Shown here piece after piece: positions 1-4,979 of a stretch of 5,430 nucleotides of DNA; within the stretch, counting starts at the first letter, position 1; each line of letters begins with the position of its first letter. The stretch is from an uncultured bacterium (GTDB lineage Bacteria; Chloroflexota; Anaerolineae; JACIWP01). Made by a program: the position numbers and the translations under genes. The notes under the pieces are model-generated. The model worked only from the letters and a program-made list of their open reading frames with translations. It was not told the origin of the DNA and did no database searches. Where the stretch lies: the NCBI GenBank assembly GCA_903872005.1, contig CAIQJD010000748.1, positions 1 through 5,430 of the forward strand, in the 5' to 3' direction.

Positions 1-13
1 CGCGCGAATTTGC

Positions 14-42
14 TTGCAATCCGGCCTAATCTATGCTATTCT
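14..42 (+). promoter_or_regulatory. Possible sigma70-like promoter of the DUF4118/PAS gene
   Basis: TTGCAA at 14-19 and TATTCT at 37-42 are separated by 17 bases, each matching four of six consensus positions. It lies about 85 bases upstream of the first gene, in AT-richer DNA than its surroundings. The match is weak. Other registers (TTGCTT at 10-15, TATGCT at 32-37) are nearly as good, so the exact boxes are uncertain. Nothing else was recognised in bases 1-128 apart from the ribosome binding site at 117-120. Confidence 0.3.
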
Positions 43-128
43 AACATCGTATAAGCCCGATGGGGACCTTGGCACGCCCTGAATAAAGCGTCACCACGCG
101 TCGAACACTCACTCGCGGAGAGACATCA

Positions 129-731
129 ATGAAGAGCCTCATCGTCTTGGAAGCCCCTCGTGTGAGAATGGTTCTCGCCTGGATGCTGCCGGTGGTTGCC
201 GGCCTGTTGGAATGGGCATTGTGGGCCTACACAGCACCCTTCGCCTGGAGCTTGTTCTATCCGGCTGTTTTCATTGCCGCCTGGGTCGGCGGCCTGTGGG
301 GCGGCATCGGCGCGACGCTACTTGCCGCCGCCCTGGATCTTTGGTTCTCCATGCCGGCGCACGCATCCCTCGACGCCATAGGGATCAGCGGCTATGTCTC
401 GGCATCCCTGCTCGCGGTAGTGGGCATCGCCTTCAGCCTGATCAGCGAGCGCATACGCGCCCGCCACGCAGAGTATCATGTGCTCTTCGACCAGGCCGGC
501 GACGGCATCATTATCGTATACGCCGACGGTCGCTGCGTGAATGCGAACCCCAAATATTGCGCGCTGTTGGGCCGGCCGCGCGAAGAAGTGATCGGCGCGC
601 CACTGAGCGACTATGTAGTGGGGGCCGTGTTGGGCATCGTACGCGCCCACAAGGGCGCCATCTTCGTGGACAGCGCCGTCGGCGTCGGGACGACCGTGCG
701 CGTGCTCCTGCCGGCCGCGGAGCCGGCCTGA
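129..731 (+). CDS. Internally deleted sensor histidine kinase remnant (DUF4118 membrane region, partial PAS, kinase C-terminal tail)
   Basis: The 200-residue product has three or four hydrophobic segments (about residues 14-33, 42-72 and 87-107). The stretch SLFYPAVFIAAWVGG (41-55) and what follows resemble the DUF4118 sensor region of KdpD-like and related kinases. Residues 114-162 are the first half of a PAS domain (LFDQAGDGIIIVYADGR, then NANPKYCALLG and REEVIGAPLSD). From about residue 164 the sequence becomes VLGIVRAHKGAIFVDS and ends GTTVRVLLPA, which is the typical end of a histidine-kinase HATPase domain. The rest of PAS, the HisKA dimerisation helix with its phospho-accepting His, and the ATPase N and G1 boxes are all absent. 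The gene therefore looks like an in-frame internal deletion of a roughly 450-600 residue kinase (size inferred). It cannot be a working kinase but could still be an inner-membrane protein. The start is supported by GGAG at 117-120, eight bases upstream. A degenerating pseudogene or an assembly artefact are alternatives. Confidence 0.7.
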   Translation: MKSLIVLEAPRVRMVLAWMLPVVAGLLEWALWAYTAPFAWSLFYPAVFIAAWVGGLWGGIGATLLAAALDLWFSMPAHASLDAIGISGYVSASLLAVVGIAFSLISERIRARHAEYHVLFDQAGDGIIIVYADGRCVNANPKYCALLGRPREEVIGAPLSDYVVGAVLGIVRAHKGAIFVDSAVGVGTTVRVLLPAAEPA

Positions 732-744
732 CATCGGCGGTGCC

Positions 745-762
745 CTGCGAAGGCTTGCCTTC
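745..762. repeat. Copy 1 of an 18-base repeated palindromic element
   Basis: CTGCGAAGGCTTGCCTTC occurs here and again, identical, at 4980-4997. Its core GAAGGC-TT-GCCTTC is an inverted repeat. In this copy the outer stem is broken because ACC replaces GCA at its right edge. It sits just after the stop codon of the kinase remnant. Two intergenic copies 4.2 kb apart suggest a dispersed REP-like element; this is inference from two copies only. Confidence 0.55.
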
Positions 763-821
763 ACCTGACCTAATTTCCAGACGCCCTGGCGCCGACGCCA
801 GCCGACGCGCCCGCCACAACG

Positions 822-869
822 AAGTATGGGGTCTGCGCCAGTCCCGTACCTGGCACAGACCCCATACTT
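822..869. repeat. Long near-perfect palindrome (REP/MITE-like hairpin)
   Basis: Bases 822-841 pair with 850-869: twenty positions with one mismatch (836 against 855) around an eight-base loop, TCCCGTAC. The arm begins AAGTATGGGGTCTG and the other ends CAGACCCCATACTT. Stems of this kind are typical of REP-like elements mobilised in trans by IS200-type transposases, but no transposase is present here. Read on the minus strand it lies about 23 bases downstream of the tRNA-Glu gene, so it could also stop or protect that transcript, although no U-run follows it. Confidence 0.7.
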
Positions 870-892
870 TCAGCGATGGTGACATACTACGA

Positions 893-965
893 TGCCCGCA
901 GGGGAATTCGAATCCCCGTCGCAGCCTTGAAAGGGCTGTGTCCTGGGCCTCTAGACGATGCGGGC
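893..965 (-). tRNA. tRNA-Glu (anticodon UUC)
   Basis: Read on the minus strand, the 73-base sequence folds as a full cloverleaf. The acceptor stem is GCCCGCA with TGCGGGC, followed by discriminator A. The D arm contains GTCTAGAGGCCCAGGAC, as is usual for bacterial tRNA-Glu. The anticodon stem is CAGCC/GGCTG with loop CTTTCAA, giving anticodon TTC (UUC, reading GAA/GAG). The T arm GGGGATTCGAATTCCCC contains the invariant TTCGAAT. The 3' CCA is not encoded and must be added after transcription. The gene stands alone, with its own promoter immediately upstream at 977-1005, leaving a 5' leader of only a few bases. Confidence 0.96.
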
Positions 966-981
966 CGAACGGGTGTATAAT
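952..981 (+). promoter_or_regulatory. Promoter for the SRPBCC gene, reading out of the tRNA gene
   Basis: A perfect TATAAT at 976-981 is preceded, 18 bases upstream, by TAGACG at 952-957 (four of six matches). The -35 box would lie within the 5' part of the tRNA-Glu gene. Transcription would start near 988, leaving a leader of about 60 bases before the ATG at 1051. The -10 box overlaps that of the divergent tRNA promoter. The -10 is convincing; the -35 is weak. Confidence 0.5.
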
Positions 982-1005
982 ATCAGAAATGGAGCGAACC
1001 GTCAA
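977..1005 (-). promoter_or_regulatory. Promoter of the tRNA-Glu gene
   Basis: On the minus strand TTGACG (1005-1000) and TATTAT (982-977) are separated by exactly 17 bases, each matching five of six sigma70 consensus positions. The expected start is about 970, only some five bases before the mature tRNA 5' end at 965. The fit to the tRNA position is strong support. Confidence 0.75.
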
Positions 1006-1020
1006 ATACCGGCCGCTCCA
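990..1020 (+). other. Inverted repeat between divergent promoter and SRPBCC gene
   Basis: TGGAGCG (990-996) pairs with CGCTCCA (1014-1020), and inside it CCG (999-1001) pairs with CGG (1010-1012). The resulting stem lies at the expected 5' end of the plus-strand transcript and covers the -35 box of the tRNA promoter. It may be a 5'-leader hairpin or a protein-binding site. No function can be read from the sequence. Confidence 0.35.
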
Positions 1021-1050
1021 GATTTTCCCATACAACATCGGAGATGAGCG

Positions 1051-1587
1051 ATGTCCACCATCCAACGCACCCTCACCCTGCGCGCGCCGGCCGAAACCGT
1101 GTGGGCCATTGTCGCAGACCCCAAGCGCGCTCCGGCCTGGATGCCCGACATTACGGATCGCGACGTAAGCGCCGGCGACCCACTGGGCGTGGGCGTCCAG
1201 TGGCGAGAACAGGGCCTGCTGCGCGGCCGAACCTACACCACCATGTATGAAGTCACTGCCTGGGAGCCGCCCCACCGCATCGCCTACCGCCGGCTCGCGG
1301 CCGCCAAAGGCGATTACCACTGGGTCGAGACCATCACCCTGCAACCAGGCGCCGGCGAAACGACGATCACGCTCAGCCTCGACTATGCCATGCCCGGCGG
1401 CATCATCGGGAAACTCTACGAACATTTCTTGTTTCGCAAGGACTTCTCCAGCACGCTGGACAACCGCCTGGAGCGTCTGCAAGAGCTGTGTGAGCGCGCC
1501 ATCCTACCGGCGCCGGCTTCCAAGACCGAAGCCGAAGCGCCGCGTCTCCGGCGCGTCCGCCGCGCCGGCTCGCGCAAGGACGCCTGA
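1051..1587 (+). CDS. SRPBCC / polyketide cyclase-like protein
   Basis: The product has 178 residues. It begins with STIQRTLTLRAPAETVWAIV (2-21), the usual first strand and helix of the START-like SRPBCC fold, followed by DPKRAPAWMPDI. Further landmarks are YEVTAWEPPHRIAYR (66-80), the alternating strand WVETITLQPGAGETTITLSL (91-110), and a long C-terminal helix LYEHFLFRKDFSSTLDNRLE (122-141) that packs over the ligand cavity in this family. Members bind or transform hydrophobic small molecules; the ligand cannot be predicted here. The last ~25 residues are an Ala/Pro-rich, then strongly basic tail (RLRRVRRAGSRK), which is unusual for the core domain. The protein is cytosolic, with no signal peptide. 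GGAG at 1040-1043 supports the start; an ATG seven bases earlier is in another frame. The nitroreductase follows 109 bases downstream. Confidence 0.8.
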   Translation: MSTIQRTLTLRAPAETVWAIVADPKRAPAWMPDITDRDVSAGDPLGVGVQWREQGLLRGRTYTTMYEVTAWEPPHRIAYRRLAAAKGDYHWVETITLQPGAGETTITLSLDYAMPGGIIGKLYEHFLFRKDFSSTLDNRLERLQELCERAILPAPASKTEAEAPRLRRVRRAGSRKDA

Positions 1588-1606
1588 CGCGGTGCGATCC
1601 AGATGC

Positions 1607-1623
1607 CAAACGCATACCGTTTG
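1607..1623. other. Small inverted repeat in the SRPBCC-nitroreductase gap
   Basis: CAAACG (1607-1612) and CGTTTG (1618-1623) form a six-base stem with loop CATAC, about 20 bases after the SRPBCC stop codon. There is no U-run, so it is unlikely to be an efficient terminator and read-through into the nitroreductase gene is plausible. The rest of the 109-base gap holds only the next gene's ribosome binding site. Confidence 0.25.
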
Positions 1624-1696
1624 CCAGCAGCCCGCAGCCGGCCGCCCGCGCATGGGGCACGCGCCGCGCCGGGACTATTCCGAGGAGCGAGATAAC

Positions 1697-2452
1697 ATGC
1701 CATCCATAGAAGAGTACCGCAAATTTCTCAAGAGCGATCTGTGGGAACAATGGGCGAGCCTAAGCCCCGACCAACAGCGCGGCGTCCCCTGCCCGCCGTT
1801 GGAAAAGCCGACCCCCGAACACGCCCGGCGCATTGATCTCATCGCGCCGGCCGACATGCGCGTCGGGCGCGAGCCGCTCTTTGACATGATTGCCCGTCGC
1901 CAAAGCCGGCGCAAATACGACCCCGCTCCCCTCTCGCTGGAGGAACTCTCCTTCCTCCTGTGGGCCACCCAGGGCGTGCACGAGATCATCGCCAACGGCC
2001 ATGCCACCCGGCGCAGCGTCCCCTCCGGCGGCGCGCGCCACCCCTTCGAGACCTATCTCGCCATCAGCCGCGTCGCTGACCTCACGCCGGGCCTCTACCG
2101 CTACCTGGCCCTGGAACATCAGCTCTGCTTCCTCTATGATGACCCAACCATCATGGATCGTGTGGCGGACGCCTGCAATCGTCAGCACTTCGTGAAGGGC
2201 GCGGCCGTCACCTTCATCTGGACGGTCATCCCCTATCGCACCGAGTGGCGCTACAGCATCATTGGCGAAAAGGTCATCGCCCTGGACGCCGGCCATCTCT
2301 GCCAAAACCTCTACCTTGCCAGCGAGGCCATCGGCGCCGGGACATGCGCCATCGCCGCCTACCATCAAGCCAAACTGGATGCCATCCTCGCCATTGACGG
2401 CCAGGAGGAATTCTCAATCTACGCTGCGCCGGTCGGCAAATTGCCACATTGA
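1697..2452 (+). CDS. Nitroreductase-family (SagB-type) FMN oxidoreductase
   Basis: The 251-residue protein has the nitroreductase fold signatures. RRQSRRKYDPAPLSLEELSFLL (68-88) contains the FMN-phosphate-binding arginines. SVPSGGARHPFETYLAI (107-123) is the SagB-type form of the flavin loop (usually SAGGxYP or SAGARHP). GLYRY follows at 132-136. AGHLCQNLYLASEAIGAG (198-215) is the conserved C-terminal helix, and the end is YAAPVGK. Family members use FMN to oxidise or reduce small substrates; SagB proteins proper oxidise azolines in peptide natural products. No cyclodehydratase or precursor peptide is visible here, so this is best called a stand-alone SagB-like oxidoreductase with unknown substrate. 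The reading frame is open far upstream, but GAGGAG at 1682-1687, nine bases before the ATG, and the start of homology fix the start. It is probably co-transcribed with the SRPBCC gene. Confidence 0.88.
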   Translation: MPSIEEYRKFLKSDLWEQWASLSPDQQRGVPCPPLEKPTPEHARRIDLIAPADMRVGREPLFDMIARRQSRRKYDPAPLSLEELSFLLWATQGVHEIIANGHATRRSVPSGGARHPFETYLAISRVADLTPGLYRYLALEHQLCFLYDDPTIMDRVADACNRQHFVKGAAVTFIWTVIPYRTEWRYSIIGEKVIALDAGHLCQNLYLASEAIGAGTCAIAAYHQAKLDAILAIDGQEEFSIYAAPVGKLPH

Positions 2453-2475
2453 TCGGCAGGCGTCACGAGAAGACG

Positions 2476-2519
2476 CGCAATCCCCAGCCGGCGTCTGTGG
2501 ACGTTGGCTGGGGATTGCG
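2476..2519 (+). terminator. Hairpin terminator after the nitroreductase gene
   Basis: A perfect 14-base inverted repeat (2476-2489 with 2506-2519) starts 23 bases after the stop codon. The stem continues inward through two G-U pairs and CGTC/GACG to a four-base loop TGTG, giving about 20 pairs in the plus-strand RNA. On the minus strand the wobble pairs become C-A mismatches, so the hairpin is designed for plus-strand transcripts. Only TTTA follows, so termination may be imperfect or factor-assisted. Confidence 0.6.
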
Positions 2520-2529
2520 TTTACAGAGA

Positions 2530-2560
2530 GCCAGGAGCCGGCCGGCGGCCGGCTCCTGGC
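2530..2560 (-). terminator. Hairpin at the end of the aminotransferase-serA operon
   Basis: GCCAGGAGCCGGCC (2530-2543) pairs perfectly with GGCCGGCTCCTGGC (2547-2560) around a three-base loop. It lies 13 bases beyond the stop codon of the serA-like gene, in the gap between convergent genes. There is no U-run on either strand. It may end or protect the 3' end of the minus-strand mRNA; being GC-palindromic, it could act in both directions. Confidence 0.5.
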
Positions 2561-2573
2561 GTTGCGTTGCGTC

Positions 2574-3479
2574 CTACTTCCCGCGCGCGAAGCCGACGAC
2601 GATCTCGGCCACTTCTGCGCCCACGCGGCCCTGACCTTCATAGGTCTGCGCGCCCACGTGCGGGGACGAGAGGCAGTTCGGGTGCGCCAACAGCTTCGTG
2701 TTGGGCGTCGGCTCTTCGGCGAAGACGTCCATCGCCGCGCCGGCCACCTTGCCGCTCTCCAAAGCCGCCAGGAGCGCGTCTTCGTCAATCGTGCCGCCGC
2801 GCGCGCAATTGACGATCCGCACGCCATCCTTCATCTTCGCGATGAGGTCGGCATTGACGATGTTGGCCGTCTGCGGGGTCAATGGGATATGCAGCGAGAT
2901 GTAGTCCGCTGCCGAGACGCACTCGTCCAGACCACAGCAGGTGTAGCATTCCGTCGAAGGCACCGGGCGAATGTCATACGCGAAGACCTTCATGCCCAAC
3001 GCTACGGCCCGCTGCGCCAGGGCCGTGCCGATGCGACCGATGCCGATGATGCCCAGCGTCTTGCCGTAGATTTCGTTGCCCTCGAAGGACTTCTTATCCC
3101 ACTTGCCCTCTCGCATGGATTGGGTCATCTGCGGGATCTTGCGCGCCATGGCGAACATGTAGCCCAAGGCCAGCTCGGCCACGGAGATCGTCGCCGCGGC
3201 CGGCGTATTGCGGACCATGATGCCCTTCGACTCGGCGTACTCGACGTCAATATTATCCAGGCCGACGCCGCCGCGCACGATGAGCTTCATGTCCTTCGCC
3301 GCATCAATCGCGCCCTTGCGGAACTTCGTCGCCGAGCGCACAATCGCCACTTGATACCCCGGCACGGTCGCCGCCAACTGCTCCGGCGTCATGCCCGTCT
3401 TCACATCCACCTGGAGGCCGGCCGCTTTCATCGTCTCGACGGCGCTGGCTTCCATCTTATCACAAACCAGGACCTTCAT
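2574..3479 (-). CDS. serA: D-3-phosphoglycerate dehydrogenase-like NAD-dependent 2-hydroxyacid dehydrogenase (short form)
   Basis: The 301-residue protein is a complete D-2-hydroxyacid dehydrogenase. The substrate domain includes VRSATKFRKGAID (47-59) and LIVRGGVGLDNID (66-78). The NAD fold shows GIGRIG (146-151), with D169 expected to hold the ribose. The active-site residues are R227 in NCARGGTIDE, E256 in DVFAEEP and H274 in SSPHVG. It stops after the catalytic core, so it lacks the C-terminal ACT regulatory domain of long SerA proteins and feedback control by serine at that domain is not expected. The likely reaction is 3-phosphoglycerate to 3-phosphohydroxypyruvate, the first step of serine synthesis. 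A hydroxypyruvate or glyoxylate reductase role cannot be excluded. An unusual cysteine group lies at 178-187 (C178, C181, C182, C187). The gene follows the aminotransferase by 36 bases, with its own site GAGGAGG at 3491-3485. Confidence 0.87.
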   Translation of the reverse strand: MKVLVCDKMEASAVETMKAAGLQVDVKTGMTPEQLAATVPGYQVAIVRSATKFRKGAIDAAKDMKLIVRGGVGLDNIDVEYAESKGIMVRNTPAAATISVAELALGYMFAMARKIPQMTQSMREGKWDKKSFEGNEIYGKTLGIIGIGRIGTALAQRAVALGMKVFAYDIRPVPSTECYTCCGLDECVSAADYISLHIPLTPQTANIVNADLIAKMKDGVRIVNCARGGTIDEDALLAALESGKVAGAAMDVFAEEPTPNTKLLAHPNCLSSPHVGAQTYEGQGRVGAEVAEIVVGFARGK

Positions 3480-3502
3480 CGTGTCCTCCTCACATACAGG
3501 TT

Positions 3503-3515
3503 AGTCTGACAGACT
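3503..3515. other. 13-base palindrome between the two operon genes
   Basis: AGTCTG-A-CAGACT lies directly beside the aminotransferase stop codon and about 11 bases upstream of the serA ribosome binding site. The stem is too short, and lacks a U-run, to be a terminator. It may be chance or a minor mRNA structure. Confidence 0.25.
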
Positions 3516-4580
3516 CTAGAAGCCAACGATCTCCGCAATCTGGCCGGTGATCCAGCGCATGTCATCCATGGTCAGGTCGCCCATGTGCGCGATGCGGAAG
3601 CACTTGCCCTTGAGCGGGCCGTAGCCGTCAGAGATCATCGCGCCGCGCTTGCCCAGCTCGGTGTTGAGCGCCTTGATGTCGGCATTGCGGGTATTGGTGA
3701 TATTGGTGACGGTGCGAGACAGATAGCGCTCGTCGCCATAGATGCCCCAGTACTTGCGCGCCCAGTTCTGGATGAAGGTCGCCATCTCAATGTGGCGCGC
3801 CCAACGCTTATCCAACCCTTCAGCCAAAATATCGTCCATCTGCTTATTCAGCGCCTGGAGCAGGCTGACCGCCGGCGTGGCCGGCGTTTGATCCTTCTGA
3901 TAGAACTCGTACATCTCGATGAAATCGAAGTACATGCCGCGATTCGGGACCGTGGCCGCCTTCTTCATCGCCTTCTCAGAAACAGCGCACACGGCCAGGC
4001 CGGGCGGCAAGGCGAAGCACTTCTGCACGCCGGCGAGGAGCACGTCAATGCCTAGCTTATCGAATTCCAGCTTGTGGCCGGCCATGGAGCTGACCGCATC
4101 CACCAGGAACATGACATCGGGGTACTTCTTCATCACTTCGGCGATCTCGTAGATCGGGTTGGCGATGCCGGTGGAAGTCTCGTTGTGGACGAGGGTGATG
4201 GCATCGTACTGGCCGGTGGCGAGCGCCTTGTCAATCATTTCCGGCTCAATGGCCTTGCCGGCCGGCACGTCGAGGACATCCGCATCCTTGCCGTTGGACT
4301 TGGTCATGCCGGCCCAGCGCCGCGAGAACTCGCCGCAAACGGTGTTCAGGCACTTCTTGGCAACGCAGTTACGCACCGCGCCTTCCATCACGCCCGACGA
4401 GGAACTGGTGAACAAGAAGACCGGCTGGGTCGTGTAGAGCATCTGCTGCACTTTGACCGTGCAAGCCTTCTGCAGGTCAGAATACTCCTTGGTGCGGTGC
4501 CCAAGCATCCAGGCGGCTTGCGCGTCAAGGACTTCTTTCCGCACGTGAGTAGGGCCAGGAATGAACAGTTTCTTGTACAT
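3516..4580 (-). CDS. Class V PLP-dependent aminotransferase (alanine/serine-glyoxylate or phosphoserine aminotransferase type)
   Basis: The 354-residue protein is full length for the AGXT/SerC-like class V family. It opens with FIPGPTHVRKEVLDA (6-20) and GHRTKEYSDL (27-36). TSSSSGVMEGAVRN (58-71) is the phosphate-binding region. VHNETSTG (131-138) precedes FLVDAVSSMAG (158-168), whose D161 should contact the PLP ring nitrogen. K187 in AGVQKCFALPPG is the expected Schiff-base lysine. FRIAHMG (328-334) carries the carboxylate-binding Arg (R329). Together with the adjacent serA it would give phosphoserine from phosphohydroxypyruvate. The same family also includes alanine-glyoxylate and serine-glyoxylate aminotransferases, which make glycine, and sequence alone does not settle which. 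A good site, AAGGAG at 4592-4587, lies six bases before the ATG. It is first gene of a two-gene operon preceded by a glycine riboswitch and terminator. No signal peptide is present, so it is cytosolic. Confidence 0.87.
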   Translation of the reverse strand: MYKKLFIPGPTHVRKEVLDAQAAWMLGHRTKEYSDLQKACTVKVQQMLYTTQPVFLFTSSSSGVMEGAVRNCVAKKCLNTVCGEFSRRWAGMTKSNGKDADVLDVPAGKAIEPEMIDKALATGQYDAITLVHNETSTGIANPIYEIAEVMKKYPDVMFLVDAVSSMAGHKLEFDKLGIDVLLAGVQKCFALPPGLAVCAVSEKAMKKAATVPNRGMYFDFIEMYEFYQKDQTPATPAVSLLQALNKQMDDILAEGLDKRWARHIEMATFIQNWARKYWGIYGDERYLSRTVTNITNTRNADIKALNTELGKRGAMISDGYGPLKGKCFRIAHMGDLTMDDMRWITGQIAEIVGF

Positions 4581-4625
4581 ACGATTCTCCTTCTAGATTG
4601 GGATAGTCAACGTTCACGGAACATG

Positions 4626-4663
4626 AAAAAGGGGAAATAGGTAAAGCAGCCACCCATTTCCCC
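4626..4663 (-). terminator. Intrinsic terminator of the glycine riboswitch expression platform
   Basis: In the minus-strand RNA GGGGAAAUGGGU (4663-4652) pairs with ACCUAUUUCCCC (4642-4631). This gives twelve pairs with one G-U and a nine-base loop, followed directly by UUUUU (4630-4626). It starts at the base next to the closing P1 stem of the second aptamer and ends about 45 bases before the aminotransferase ATG. This is a textbook transcription attenuator position. Confidence 0.85.
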
Positions 4664-4888
4664 CTCTGTCCTCATCAACCTGAGAGATTGCCCATCTCGC
4701 ACTTCCCGGTGCATTGAGATGCAGCTTGCCCCTTCGGTGCGGCCCACGGGCAGGAAGGAGGGCCGGCTCTCCAGAGTGCTGTCCCAGCGCGATTCGTGTG
4801 CCTGAGAGTTCTCCGGCGGATGGATACCCCTTCGGCGGCCAGCTACGATCCATTGTAGTCGGCGCTCTCTCGCGCTGCTCATTCAGCA
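4664..4888 (-). ncRNA. Tandem (two-aptamer) glycine riboswitch
   Basis: Both aptamers carry the family's conserved blocks on the minus strand. Aptamer 1 has GAGAG near 4871-4867, CCGCCGAAGGGG (4838-4827) and CUCUCAGG (4808-4801), closed by P1 AGCGCG/CGCGCU (4876-4871 with 4791-4786). Aptamer 2 follows after a short linker: CUCUGGAGAG (4776-4767), CACCGAAGGGG (4739-4729), CUCUCAGG (4686-4679) and GGACAGAG, closed by P1 CUCUG/CAGAG (4776-4772 with 4668-4664). The upstream leader UGCUG (4888-4884) pairs with linker CAGCA (4781-4777) to form P0, flanked by an AAU bulge and G-A pairs, the kink-turn known in tandem glycine riboswitches. Two glycines should bind, one per aptamer. The terminator follows immediately, so control is by transcription attenuation of the aminotransferase-serA operon. 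Whether glycine switches it on or off is not evident. Confidence 0.95.
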
Positions 4889-4911
4889 TTATTCACTTAT
4901 ACGACATAAAC

Positions 4912-4940
4912 AGTGTACCACAACAGCGGGCGTTTGTCAA
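4912..4940 (-). promoter_or_regulatory. Promoter of the riboswitch-aminotransferase-serA operon
   Basis: On the minus strand a perfect TTGACA (4940-4935) is followed after 17 bases by TACACT (4917-4912; four of six, keeping TA...T). Transcription would start near 4905, just ahead of the riboswitch P0 leader strand at 4888, giving a leader of about 325 bases. The position relative to the RNA strongly supports it. Confidence 0.75.
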
Positions 4941-4979
4941 CGCATCGCCGGCCGGAAATCTGCCCACCAGCCATGTGGA

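Noticed and set aside
212..1168. A 318-codon plus-strand frame overlapping the kinase remnant
   Set aside because: It is Arg-rich, crosses the palindrome and the tRNA region, and competes with a frame that has clear DUF4118, PAS and HATPase similarity.
511..1482. A 323-codon minus-strand open frame
   Set aside because: It runs across the tRNA-Glu gene, the palindrome and the antisense of two well-supported genes, is Arg-rich with no family signature, and reflects high GC content.
1247..1696. Long N-terminal extension of the nitroreductase frame
   Set aside because: It overlaps the SRPBCC gene in another frame and has no domain similarity. The ribosome binding site and family homology place the start at 1697.
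2262..3509. A 415-codon plus-strand open frame
   Set aside because: It starts out of frame inside the nitroreductase gene and continues antisense to serA. The product is low-complexity His/Arg/Asp-rich, as expected for an antisense shadow, and it crosses two strong hairpins.
4074..4640. A 188-codon plus-strand open frame
   Set aside because: It lies antisense to the N-terminal half of the aminotransferase and runs into its leader terminator. It has no recognisable domain.
4607..4889. Two ~91-codon minus-strand frames between the operon promoter and the aminotransferase
   Set aside because: They lie wholly within the glycine riboswitch and its terminator. The conserved RNA blocks explain the sequence, and no ribosome binding site supports either frame.
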